From assembly GCF_009725235.1 (NCBI RefSeq), contig NZ_WJFC01000096.1, forward strand, positions 1-46,263: a DNA stretch of 46,263 nt. The letters are read 5' to 3'. The position numbers were made by a program, and so were the translations under genes. This DNA comes from Scytonema sp. UIC 10036 (lineage in GTDB: Bacteria > Cyanobacteriota > Cyanobacteriia > Cyanobacteriales > Nostocaceae). Shown here piece by piece: positions 36,372 to 44,919 of this stretch (positions are counted from its first letter, which is position 1; each line of letters starts with the position of its first letter). The notes beneath the pieces were generated by a model. The model did no database searches. It was given only the letters and a program-made list of their open reading frames with translations, and had not been told where the DNA came from.

Positions 36372-36387
36372 CCGACCACTTGGTCTT
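36372..36387. promoter_or_regulatory. TetR/NemR-like operator upstream of the regulator gene
   Basis: CCGACCACTTGGTCTT has the same GACC-N4-GGTC core as the boxes at 34826 and 35713, with one outer arm mismatch. It lies about 10 bases before the regulator's ATG, consistent with autorepression. Confidence 0.7.
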
Positions 36388-36412
36388 TTTTTATTTAAAC
36401 CGATAAGTTATT

Positions 36413-38695
36413 CTAAGTCAAGCAATGGTTATGACCAACCTGATGAATTGGAATTTCGATGACAAACTCAGTTCCCTGCTTGAGTGTAGAATGACAGTAC
36501 AGCTTGCCCCTGTGATTACCCACCACAATTTGATAACTAATGGATAAGCCCAAGCCAGTTCCTTTCCCGACTGGTTTTGTGGTAAAGAAGGGGTCAAATA
36601 ACTTCGCCTGCACTGTTTCATCCATCCCCGAACCGTTATCACTAATATGAATTGAGATGGCATTGTCTGCCAAGACTTGTGTAACAATACAAATTGTGGG
36701 ATTGATTTTTTGTTGTAAGTTGCGATCGATAAAAAGTTGTTGGTTAAAAGCAGACGCTTCTAAGGCATCGATCGCATTTGACAAAAGATTCATGAAAACC
36801 TGATTCAGTTGACCAGGGTAACACTCAACCAGAGGTAACTGACCGTAATTTTTAATGACTTCGATTTCAGAAAAGTTTGGTTGTGCCTTGAGGCGGTTTT
36901 GCAGGATAAGCAGGGTACTTTCGATGCCTTCATGCAGATCTACTGCTTTAAACTCAGCTTCATCCAAACGCGAGAAGTTGCGTAGAGATTGCACGATTCT
37001 CTGGATGCGTTCTGTTCCTACTTTCATGGAACTCAGCAGTTTGGGAAAGTCTTGTTTGAGAAATTCGAGGTCAATTTCTTCCACTGCAGTTTGAATTGTT
37101 GTTGTCGAACAGGGGTATTGTTGTTGGTAAAGGTTGATTAATTGCAGCAAATCTAGAGTGTAGCTGTTAACATGAGTCAGATTGCCGTAGATAAAGTTGA
37201 CTGGATTATTAATTTCGTGAGCAATACCTGCAACCAGCTGTCCCAAACTTGACATTTTTTCAGTTTGAATTAATTGAGACTGAGTTTGTTGCAAATCCTT
37301 AAGAACCTGAGATAATTCGGCTGTGCGATGTTGAACTCGAACTTCCAGTTCTTCATTGTTTTTCTCCAATAGCAGAAAAGACTCATGCAGTTGATTGGCC
37401 ATGCTGGTAAAAGAAGTTGCCAAGTGACCCAATTCGTTAGGTAGCTTAGTATTGAGATCGATATCAAAATTCCCGTCTGAAACCCGGTCGGTAGCAATAA
37501 GTAATTTATTTAAGGGAATTGTAACTTGCTTGTACAGGACAGAAAACAACAGCAGGATTTCCAGTAGCAAGGCAATTAATCCGACATTGAGAACAAAACG
37601 GGCGTTATTAGCTGCAATTTCTGATAACAGCGATTTAGGGTAAACGGTCACAAAATACCAATCTGGGCCATTCAGTCTGGTGACAGCCAGATATTCATTG
37701 TCCTTGGAATTATCAATCACCAGCGTTTGCGATCGCGAGGTTTTGACGGCATGATAAACCCGCAGCAAATTTGCATCACCTGACTCCAGGATGTTGAACT
37801 GTCCCAGCTTTTTCTGAATCTGAGGCATATAATCGGGATGAACAATCAAACGCCCATCGCTGCGAAAAATCAGGTTATACGTTCCATGTAAATGGTCGTT
37901 GACAGTGCGTTCCATCAACTCATTAAGAATGATGTCATGCCCGATGGTGGCAATATGATTGCCAAGGCGATCGTCCACTGGTGTTTCGACAGAAACCATC
38001 CAAAGTTTTGGCACAGTATCAAAATAAAGACCTGTCCATACGGTTTCTCTAGCTGGATTGTGTTTTTTGTCAGAAACGTAAAAATACTCCTCTTTGGGCA
38101 TGAATAAATCCGCCTGTGCCTCTATTCCCCAAGGCACAGTCGGCCAGTAATTAGCGACAAAGTTTTCGGGTCCCATAATATAGGTATCGACAAAACGATT
38201 CTTCCAGGCAGGTCCGTAACTTTTCGTTAATTCATAAAAGACTAGCATCCGGCGACGAATATCCGCCGTGTTCGGGACTTGTTTTCCTATAAAGACTGAG
38301 GGATACTGCTCGCTATCGAACTGTTTGACAGGCTGGTTCTCCAGAAAGTTACGCCATGTACCATCAGACCATAAGTAGAATAACTGGTTAAATCCCTCGC
38401 GTGGGTCTTGATTTCCCAACTGCTCCAATCGTTTCAATAATGCTTGTTTCAGTATTTTATGATTATCTTCTGCAAGTGTAAACAGGCTTTCTTCTCTCTT
38501 ACCTCGTTCCAAAACATACTTTTGTAGTTGTTCGCGGGTTTGGGATTCCAGTGTTGACATCAAATGGAAGTAGCTGATGCCAGCCGAGACAATCGTGACA
38601 GCTAAAATTCTCAGCGCCATACTGAGGAGTATGTCACGAGTCAGCGAGCGGCAGAATAGCTCTTTGAGCAATTTACTTTTAAACCTTGCCATCAT
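36413..38695 (-). CDS. Membrane sensor histidine kinase (Cache, HAMP, HisKA, HATPase)
   Basis: A first membrane helix (about 22-46) is followed by an extracellular region of about 310 residues with a double-Cache look (ETVWTGLYFDTVPKLWMVSV and GTYNLIFRSDGRLIVHPDY). A second helix (about 360-385) leads into a HAMP and a coiled linker. The H box is GIAHEINNPVNFIYGN (about 493-508). The ATP-binding N box is MNLLSNAIDAL (about 640), then DNGSGMDE and GKGTGLGLSIS. This is a full HWE-unrelated class I kinase that senses an external ligand. No response regulator follows; the next gene is the TetR regulator, so the partner is elsewhere. ATGs at 38695 and 38692 are both possible. Confidence 0.9.
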   Translation of the reverse strand: MMARFKSKLLKELFCRSLTRDILLSMALRILAVTIVSAGISYFHLMSTLESQTREQLQKYVLERGKREESLFTLAEDNHKILKQALLKRLEQLGNQDPREGFNQLFYLWSDGTWRNFLENQPVKQFDSEQYPSVFIGKQVPNTADIRRRMLVFYELTKSYGPAWKNRFVDTYIMGPENFVANYWPTVPWGIEAQADLFMPKEEYFYVSDKKHNPARETVWTGLYFDTVPKLWMVSVETPVDDRLGNHIATIGHDIILNELMERTVNDHLHGTYNLIFRSDGRLIVHPDYMPQIQKKLGQFNILESGDANLLRVYHAVKTSRSQTLVIDNSKDNEYLAVTRLNGPDWYFVTVYPKSLLSEIAANNARFVLNVGLIALLLEILLLFSVLYKQVTIPLNKLLIATDRVSDGNFDIDLNTKLPNELGHLATSFTSMANQLHESFLLLEKNNEELEVRVQHRTAELSQVLKDLQQTQSQLIQTEKMSSLGQLVAGIAHEINNPVNFIYGNLTHVNSYTLDLLQLINLYQQQYPCSTTTIQTAVEEIDLEFLKQDFPKLLSSMKVGTERIQRIVQSLRNFSRLDEAEFKAVDLHEGIESTLLILQNRLKAQPNFSEIEVIKNYGQLPLVECYPGQLNQVFMNLLSNAIDALEASAFNQQLFIDRNLQQKINPTICIVTQVLADNAISIHISDNGSGMDETVQAKLFDPFFTTKPVGKGTGLGLSISYQIVVGNHRGKLYCHSTLKQGTEFVIEIPIHQVGHNHCLT

Positions 38696-38983
38696 CCGTA
38701 ACCCAACCTGTTAATGTTTAGAGTTCCCAAATATCAAAGAATATGCCCAAGGTTGGCAAGATCCAAGCTGTCGAGCAACGACAAGACAGGTTTTTGGTGC
38801 AGGTAGTCAGCATAACTACTTAAAACCTTATACTAGTCAGTAAGTCAAAGCCAATTTCCAATCATAATAAATGGTGTGTAGTATGCCCTACGAGGCGCTG
38901 AGGTTGGTTTGTTGTCAGAAATTGCTCATCTAGGATAGGGTAGAAAGAGCGTTTTCACCAATAGTTATTAACGAGGAAAAGCC

Positions 38984-39217
38984 GTGCTTAGTGAAATCAG
39001 GCAAAAGGCAATTGTCAAGCCCGGAGGTGTAGTAGAAATCTCGTCGCCAGAACTGCCATTAGGCGCAACTGTGGAAGTTATTGTACTTTTAGAATCACCT
39101 CCAAAGAAACCAGAACAATCTTTGACTAGCTTTATTGGAACTGCTAGAGGTAACTTTGCTACACCACAAGAAGTCGATCGGTTTATTCGCAACGAACGGG
39201 ATACATGGGAATCATAG
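38984..39217 (+). CDS. vapB: VapB-type antitoxin
   Basis: The 77-residue protein has an AbrB-like beta start (AIVKPGGVVEISSPELPLGA) and a C-terminal helix that ends ATPQEVDRFIRNERDTWES, as in antitoxins that neutralise PIN toxins. The start is GTG with GAGGAAA about 8 bases upstream. It overlaps the next gene by 13 bases, the usual antitoxin-toxin coupling. The family assignment rests mainly on the partner. Confidence 0.75.
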   Translation: MLSEIRQKAIVKPGGVVEISSPELPLGATVEVIVLLESPPKKPEQSLTSFIGTARGNFATPQEVDRFIRNERDTWES

Positions 39218-39651
39218 ATGCTATTCAAGGTAACAAAGTTTATCTTGATACAAATATCTGGATTTATGCTTTAGAAGGATATCCAGCATATCTTCAAGAT
39301 TTGACTCAACTATTCCAAAAAATTACTCAAGGCGATTTGATTGCTGTCACAAGTGAACTGTCACTGGCTGAGGCATTGGTAAAACCTTTTCAGAATCAGA
39401 ACCTAACACAACAGCAGATATACAAACAATTTATCAGTAACTCCCAGAATTTATCGGTGATTCCTGTTTCTCGTGATATTTTAATTGAAGCCGCACAACT
39501 CCGTGCCAATGTCAACATCAAATTACCTGATGCCATTCATGCAGCAACAGCAATGTTAACTCAGTGTTCGACCTTCATAACCAATGACCAACGCTTTCAA
39601 AGTCTCCCTGGCATATCAGTAGTTTTGCTCTCCCAAATTTCTTCTCCTTAA
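39205..39651 (+). CDS. vapC: VapC-type PIN-domain toxin
   Basis: The PIN acidic residues are visible: D15 in VYLDTNIWIYALE, E56 in LSLAEAL, D109 in LPDAIHAAT and D128 in FITNDQRF. PIN toxins are Mg-dependent RNases, often cutting tRNA or rRNA. The 148-residue length is normal. It is translated through a 13-base overlap with the antitoxin. It is the second toxin-antitoxin pair in the window, unrelated to HigBA. Confidence 0.85.
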   Translation: MGIIDAIQGNKVYLDTNIWIYALEGYPAYLQDLTQLFQKITQGDLIAVTSELSLAEALVKPFQNQNLTQQQIYKQFISNSQNLSVIPVSRDILIEAAQLRANVNIKLPDAIHAATAMLTQCSTFITNDQRFQSLPGISVVLLSQISSP

Positions 39652-39780
39652 AGCCAAATTAATATAGTAGCGGGCGTTGAGGAATGCGACCAAAAGCACA
39701 GTGCAGTGCTCTATAGGGGCGAAACGCTTTTGCTTGTACTAAGGGTGCCATCGGATCGCGCTTAAATCTGGAACTACAAT

Positions 39781-40575
39781 ATGGTTAAATTAGTCACAAT
39801 TAATATTTTGTACGATCTAGAAGAGTGGGAGCAGCGAAAGACTCTGTTAGTCGATGGACTGGCAAGAGAGCAAGCTGACCTGATTGCTTTACAAGAAGTT
39901 AAGCTGCCAGAAAATACAGCGAGTGAGCTTGCACAGCAGCTTGGTATGCCTTACGTGCAGTTAGTGCAAGCGCAAAAATTAGGTTCACTCGAAAGGACTC
40001 ACACAATTGCAATTCTGAGTCGCCATCCATTTGTCTTGCAAGAAGTACTCGATTTACAAACTCAAGGACGTGTTGCTCAGTACGTTCAGGTTGTCATAAA
40101 CGGTCAGCCATTAGTATTCTGCAATGGACACTATTATTGGTACCCAGGTTCGCATCCAGAGCGGGATAAGCAAGTACAGTTGCTGCTTGAGTGGTTAAGT
40201 CATCTGCCAGAAGGGATGCCGATTGTAGCAGTCGGTGATTTTAACGGTACACCCAAAACGAGTGCCATTGCGCTGATGCGATCGCACTTCTCCTCAGCTT
40301 ATGCTGCACATCACGGTCATGAACCAGAGTACACTTGTCCTACACCACTGGCTCGCCGCACATGGAAAAAAGCACTGCGCCTAATGATAAGGGATTGGAT
40401 ATCCAACCGTACCTTAAGTCCTTGGCGAGGCACACTAGATTACATCTTTGTTAACCAGCATATCCGCGTGCAAGATGCATATATTATTCTTAATCAACCT
40501 GAACCCCATAGCCGTACTTTATATCCCTCTGACCACTTTGGCATTGCTGCTGTTGTAGAAATATCAGGCAGTTAG
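39781..40575 (+). CDS. Endonuclease/exonuclease/phosphatase family protein
   Basis: Visible motifs of the EEP fold are the first-strand Asn in VTINILYD, E39 in LIALQEVKLP, the VAVGDFNGTP segment (D153, N155), LDYIFVN near residue 222 and SDHFGIAA near 250. The fold includes DNases, inositol phosphatases and sphingomyelinases. The catalytic Asp, Asn and His positions are all kept, so activity is expected. No signal peptide is seen, so a cytoplasmic hydrolase is likely. The substrate is unknown. The upstream 130-base gap holds nothing recognised. Confidence 0.82.
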   Translation: MVKLVTINILYDLEEWEQRKTLLVDGLAREQADLIALQEVKLPENTASELAQQLGMPYVQLVQAQKLGSLERTHTIAILSRHPFVLQEVLDLQTQGRVAQYVQVVINGQPLVFCNGHYYWYPGSHPERDKQVQLLLEWLSHLPEGMPIVAVGDFNGTPKTSAIALMRSHFSSAYAAHHGHEPEYTCPTPLARRTWKKALRLMIRDWISNRTLSPWRGTLDYIFVNQHIRVQDAYIILNQPEPHSRTLYPSDHFGIAAVVEISGS

Positions 40576-40629
40576 CTGTTTGCTATCGCAAGATTGACGG
40601 CGAGTGGATGGTAGCGCACAGTGACAATT

Positions 40630-40920
40630 TCATACTTCTGCTTCTTGCTGAGTATCTTTTGGCTCGGGTAAATAAACCAATAAATCTCCTGGTTGACAAT
40701 TGAGAGCTTTACAGTATTTTTCAAGCGTTTCTCTCTCCAGTCTTTCTGGCATAACTCGCAGGTTTTTATGTTTGCTAACGGTGACGTGATGCATACCCGT
40801 CATTTGAGCAAGTTCTCTGTAGTCAACTTCTCTGTCAGCCATTAATACAGCTAAACGCCACTTGATTGGCATGAGTTCATTCTTCAGTCTCGGCATATCT
40901 AACTTACAGCTCCTTTGCAT
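40630..40920 (-). CDS. XRE-family HTH transcriptional regulator
   Basis: The protein of 96 residues is almost only a Cro/C1-type HTH: WRLAVLMADREVDYRELA, MTGMHHVTVSKHK, then ETLEKYCKALNCQPGDLLVY, which is the YozG/HTH_26-like form. An AGGAG with a ten-base gap precedes the ATG at 40920. ATGs at 40896 and 40872 are alternatives. It is divergent from the unknown gene at 41121 across a 200-base gap and probably controls one or both. Confidence 0.8.
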   Translation of the reverse strand: MQRSCKLDMPRLKNELMPIKWRLAVLMADREVDYRELAQMTGMHHVTVSKHKNLRVMPERLERETLEKYCKALNCQPGDLLVYLPEPKDTQQEAEV

Positions 40921-41032
40921 TCTTTATTAACTCCTGTGACTATCATATAAAGCAGCGTCGCAAACTCATTAGTCATTAGCTTGACTGCTTTAACTGTATC
41001 GACTAATATAGTAAGTGTAAAGACAAATGTGA

Positions 41033-41064
41033 AAAGCGCAAAAAACAGAAGGCAATTGCGCTTT
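41033..41064. promoter_or_regulatory. Inverted repeat in the divergent regulator gap
   Basis: AAAGCGCAA (41033-41041) pairs perfectly with TTGCGCTTT (41056-41064) around a 14-base loop. It lies about 57 bases before the ATG of the gene at 41121 and may be an operator or a leader hairpin. Confidence 0.45.
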
Positions 41065-41120
41065 CTTACCAAGATTGCCGCGATCGCCTTCTACAAAGAA
41101 TCAAATATAAGGTAACTACT

Positions 41121-42308
41121 ATGATGACACAACTTGCCCTTGACGAGCAGACCATTGCCCAAAGAGAACTAGAGCAGTACATTGAAGCTCAAGCTAACGC
41201 TATACCAGACGTACCGCCTGGTTCTGCATTCGAGCCAATAGCTCAAGCCACCGAAAATATCCTGGCTCATGCCATGTGGCTTGCTCAACAGAAGGAGAAT
41301 TTATCCAAAAAAGAGTACAGAAAACTCTTACGACAACAGGGCTGGAAAACAGAAGACACCAAATACCTCAAAGTTGCTGCCGCATTCAAATTGTTTGCAC
41401 ATCGAGATTTATCAAAAATTGAGCCGTCCACAATCTTCCGCTTGGCAAACAATCCCAAGAAGTACCAAAGCGCGATCGACCAGCTCTTGGACTTACCAGA
41501 AATCACTCAAGCAACAGTCCGCGACCTCATTACCCAACAGCGATCGCCCAAGGAACCAAAACAGAAATTACCAAGCATCTGGCGGCAGACAAAGAACGGT
41601 GGTAGGTATTGTCAGATTCCACCCATCCATGAGGAGAGCGAGCAGACTGGCACAACTTTACAACAAATGATGGATGATGAGGGATTAAGTGCCCAGCGCA
41701 TTGTTGCCGAAGCCATAGCCCTACGACAGGCTTATCTTGAGGGGCGGTTGGTTTTGGTACAACCTCAACAAGAGACTTCAACCAATTCCGAACAAGACGC
41801 GACAATTGCAGTGCAACAGCCAGATGTATCCCAAGAAATCGATTCGGAAGCAGTTGCCCAAGAAACAACTTTACAGGTGATAGCGATTGCAGAAGATGTT
41901 GATTTTGAAGACCAGAGCGACTATAACGAACCAGTAGTAGGAGCGTGGACTTTTGAGCCAGAGCCAGAAAAAGACGACTGTGAAGATGATACGGCAAACG
42001 TATCACCTGTTCTGTTGCTGATTGAGACCCTGCAAAAAGCCTCTTCTTGGCAAGAAATTTCTCTTGCTTTGAAGAATTATGGCGAGTACAAGCAGCTTGC
42101 ATGGGATGCATTAACACCTCTAGAGAAAAAACGCCTCGCGTCACTAACTCCGACAGAAGTCAGGAAGCTAAGTGCGGCAAAGAAAGCTGGTAAAATTATC
42201 GATTTTAAAGAAGTACAAGAAGATGTGTATCAAGTACAACACCACGGCTGTGTGTTCTGGGAAGTTGTGAGTGCATCAAGGTTGGATAGTTTTTTGGCTC
42301 AATTATGA
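41121..42308 (+). CDS. Hypothetical protein, 395 aa, unknown function
   Basis: The function is not recognised. An N-terminal helical part (about 1-150) has KKEYRKLLRQQGWKTEDTKY and LSKIEPSTIFRLANNPKKY, which recalls chromosome-partition or replication-type helical domains of plasmid proteins. The middle (about 215-290) is acidic and low-complexity. The C-terminal part (about 295-395) has a repeated helical LxPLEKKRLASLTPTEVRK segment and a terminal VYQVQHHGCVFWEVVSASRL beta-like end. AAGG precedes the tandem ATGs at 41121 and 41124. The gene is divergent from an XRE regulator. I cannot assign a role. Confidence 0.7.
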   Translation: MMTQLALDEQTIAQRELEQYIEAQANAIPDVPPGSAFEPIAQATENILAHAMWLAQQKENLSKKEYRKLLRQQGWKTEDTKYLKVAAAFKLFAHRDLSKIEPSTIFRLANNPKKYQSAIDQLLDLPEITQATVRDLITQQRSPKEPKQKLPSIWRQTKNGGRYCQIPPIHEESEQTGTTLQQMMDDEGLSAQRIVAEAIALRQAYLEGRLVLVQPQQETSTNSEQDATIAVQQPDVSQEIDSEAVAQETTLQVIAIAEDVDFEDQSDYNEPVVGAWTFEPEPEKDDCEDDTANVSPVLLLIETLQKASSWQEISLALKNYGEYKQLAWDALTPLEKKRLASLTPTEVRKLSAAKKAGKIIDFKEVQEDVYQVQHHGCVFWEVVSASRLDSFLAQL

Positions 42309-42315
42309 GTTGTAT

Positions 42316-42519
42316 TTAATCATCCGGGAATTGCCAACAGCAAATGGATTCAACATCCTTGCTACTACACTTGGTACAAACAACCTCAACTGAAGAATCT
42401 ACCCATTCGTAACCACATCTACGACAGTGGCAGAAAATGTTGTTACGGTTAGCCATTCTAATACCTGTGTACCACTCGTATAATTGGGATTTGTTTTGAA
42501 AAGGAAAAGTATTTGACAT
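42316..42519 (-). CDS. Small zinc-ribbon protein
   Basis: Within 67 residues there is a zinc-ribbon pair of knuckles: CHCRRCGYEW and CTKCSSKDV, with further Cys at ESICCWQF. The last 40 residues look like a treble-clef/rubredoxin-like nucleic-acid or protein binder. ATGs at 42519 and 42456 are both possible; the shorter one has AGG upstream and keeps the whole ribbon. The gene converges on the gene at 41121. Function unknown. Confidence 0.55.
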   Translation of the reverse strand: MSNTFPFQNKSQLYEWYTGIRMANRNNIFCHCRRCGYEWVDSSVEVVCTKCSSKDVESICCWQFPDD

Positions 42520-42592
42520 TTGGTGCCAAGTTAAAAACAGCAGTTAATATTATATTTTTCCAAACGGTTGTCAATAAACACCAAGCGTGAAT

Positions 42593-43498
42593 TCATTGAG
42601 AATTTTTTTGAAAAGCTCCAGTTAGAGTAACCATCTCTGCGAGAGTATCCTGCCACCTGTAGATGGGGTTAAAGTTTAAGTGTTGTTGTAATCTTTCACC
42701 ACTGTATTTCCAGCATTGCGCGAAAAAACTACTTCCAGAGTTACTATGCCTAATAGCACTGCGGCTTCCAGTAATATGAATTAATTCAGTACACAAGTCA
42801 TGCCAAGTAAAATGGTCGTTGATAACATTAGCCGCCAGTCCCAGTGGCTTCTTCAAACATTCAACTGATACCCAAGCTAATTCTCGCGCATCTACCCAAG
42901 CATCACCAAACTGTGACCATTCCTCCTGAGTTTCCCCAGGTAAGATGATATCTTCACCCCTATATACTTTTTCGTAAATATTCGTTGTCCATAAACCTTT
43001 TTTTGTAAGACAACGCGGATTGGGACCCCAAATATGTGGTGGTCGAAGAATACTAAAGTCACTGCGCTTTCTCTTTCGGGCTGCTTCCTCCAATAACGTT
43101 TCGCAGGACACTTTGCCATAGCTGTAAGATGAATAAGTCTTATTTAATGGATGATTCTCAGCGATCGGAATCCATTGAGCGTAACCATACACATCTACAC
43201 TACTTATAAATACAAACGCTCCTCGATCCCAACATTTGAGTAACGTTTCCATTGCAGCAATATCTACTTCAGGATGTGTGAATGTACAAGCTATATGAAT
43301 AATGCCTGTTACTTGATGTGCGGCACGGCAAAGACTATCAGTGTTAGCAAGATCGCCAAGAACTACGTCAACATTTGTCTTTTGTATTGTAGGTTCTGAG
43401 TTCGTTCGAGCCAGTATGCGAATTGGCTGTCCGCGTTGTTGTAATTCTCGTACAACAAAACTTCCCAACAGACCTGTTGCGCCGGTGACTAAAATCAT
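42593..43498 (-). CDS. NAD(P)-dependent epimerase/dehydratase (extended SDR)
   Basis: GATGLLGSF (residues 6-14) is the GxxGxxG Rossmann motif. Further in are FISSVDVYGYAQW and the catalytic Y125-x-x-x-K129 in YSYGK, preceded by S99/S100. This places it with extended SDRs such as UDP-sugar epimerases and 3-beta-hydroxysteroid dehydrogenase-like enzymes. LRPPHIWGPN fits the substrate-binding loop. No transmembrane part is seen. The substrate is unknown and no sugar cluster is nearby. Confidence 0.85.
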   Translation of the reverse strand: MILVTGATGLLGSFVVRELQQRGQPIRILARTNSEPTIQKTNVDVVLGDLANTDSLCRAAHQVTGIIHIACTFTHPEVDIAAMETLLKCWDRGAFVFISSVDVYGYAQWIPIAENHPLNKTYSSYSYGKVSCETLLEEAARKRKRSDFSILRPPHIWGPNPRCLTKKGLWTTNIYEKVYRGEDIILPGETQEEWSQFGDAWVDARELAWVSVECLKKPLGLAANVINDHFTWHDLCTELIHITGSRSAIRHSNSGSSFFAQCWKYSGERLQQHLNFNPIYRWQDTLAEMVTLTGAFQKNSQ

Positions 43499-43575
43499 CC
43501 AACCCCCCTCCGATAAAACTCAGCTTTCTTTAGCAGAATTTTTAAGATCTACTCCGCCCTTCGACTATATTCACA

Positions 43576-44217
43576 TCAATCAGCATTGGCTGCATCAAAA
43601 ACTTGCTGCGCGGTCATATTAAGTTCGGTGAAGTTTGGGGAAACGATACGGTCATTGCCTTGAAATCGCCTAACCTGATACTCGTCATCTATCAACTGAT
43701 AAACTGAGAAAGTAGGTTGTTTTGGATTCCCTGTAAACTTTTTGGCACCCAATCCCAGATAGTCAGCAATCCAGTATTCAGGAATTCCCATAGTTTCATA
43801 CTTTCCCTGCTTCATGTAGTAATCATCATCCCAGTTAGTTGATACAACTTCTACAATCAACGGAATTGATGCACCATACATTACAGTTGATGTTTTTCCC
43901 CAAAGCGGCTCATTGACAAGATTTTTTTCGTTTATTACTAACACATCTGGCTCATAACCTGATTCATTTTCAGATGGCTTTACCAATACTTTTCTTGGAA
44001 TAAAATACGGAAGATCTAATTTATCAAACGCCACAGTTATCTTACGAGCTAAAAATCCTGTAACTTTTTCATGTCCCCCTAACGGTTGTGCCATTTCAAC
44101 AATGACCCCATTATGTAGTTCATAACGTCCGTTTTCTGGACGCCAAGCGGCAAATTCTTCAAAGGTTACTTGTTTACCTTGAGCTTGGAACATAGATTCA
44201 ACGTTTTCGATTGCCAC
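43576..44217 (-). CDS. Uma2-family (DUF820) PD-(D/E)xK nuclease-fold protein
   Basis: The Uma2 fold is indicated by GRYELHNGVIVEM, the EPDVLVI segment (D91) and the IPLIVEVVS segment (E123), followed by KYETMGIPEYWIAD. These are typical PD-(D/E)xK-like residues. This family is hugely expanded in cyanobacteria and its function is unclear, perhaps linked to mobile elements. The start is GTG at 44217. Confidence 0.85.
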   Translation of the reverse strand: MAIENVESMFQAQGKQVTFEEFAAWRPENGRYELHNGVIVEMAQPLGGHEKVTGFLARKITVAFDKLDLPYFIPRKVLVKPSENESGYEPDVLVINEKNLVNEPLWGKTSTVMYGASIPLIVEVVSTNWDDDYYMKQGKYETMGIPEYWIADYLGLGAKKFTGNPKQPTFSVYQLIDDEYQVRRFQGNDRIVSPNFTELNMTAQQVFDAANAD

Positions 44218-44499
44218 TATTATTTAAAATAATAATATAAAAATACTAATTTTTAGAGGTTCTAGTACTATAGGGTAGACAACGCTAGCCCCGCCTAGAT
44301 CCATAAAAACTTCAGAAAATCAATTGCTCACTCATCTCTTCCCTCTGCGTACTCTGCGCCTGTTGCGGTTAAATAAATTACTTTTTTTTGCCAAAATGTC
44401 CCAAGGCTCGCCTGTAAAGGGAACAGCAGCGCAGAAGTCCGGAGGCAGAGGGCAGCTATGCGCGAAAGTTTTGAATATAGGCTTTTTGTTTGTTGCTAA

Positions 44500-44760
44500 T
44501 GGTTACCTTATTTACGCCGTTGCGTACTAGATTTATTTGAAGAATCAGTTGAACTAGAAAAAATTCCTTATAATTTTGGGTACGAGTTTATTGATGCTTC
44601 TGGAGATAAGCATAAATACTCAATTAGTGATTGGGAAATTATGCAATTGTACAGAAATTGTCGTAATAACTCCAAGCAAAGTACATTACAAGCCAGGGAA
44701 AAGGCATTGCGCCCCTACAATATTTGTACCTCCTCCGCGTTACAATCTGCTGTAGATTAA
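44500..44760 (+). pseudogene. Remnant of the C-terminal end of a gene
   Basis: After a TAA at 44497-44499 the frame reads about 86 codons to a TAA at 44758-44760. The first 55 codons look like real protein: LDLFEESVELEKIPYNFGYE, then KHKYSISDWEIMQLYRNC. The final 20 codons run into a dispersed GCGCCCCTACAA repeat. There is no start codon near the front, so this is probably a degraded fragment. The family is not recognised. Confidence 0.4.
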
Positions 44761-44919
44761 ATTTTGGTTAAATAAGTTATTTTTAAGAACTTTTTGGGAA
44801 CTCTAACAGTAAGTAAACCAAAAAGCCTATTTTTAAATGTTTGTAGTTTGTACTAATCTAGAAACAAGTTTGAAAACAATACAACAGTTATAGTTAGGCA
44901 AAATTAAATATAGCAAACA

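Noticed and set aside
41530..42144. 204-codon minus-strand frame opposite the 395-residue gene
   Set aside because: A shadow of the real gene, which has a ribosome site and consistent codon use; the shadow has no domain or start signal.
44324..44530. 68-codon plus-strand frame
   Set aside because: Repeat-derived and low-complexity, no ribosome site, different frame from the real remnant beside it.
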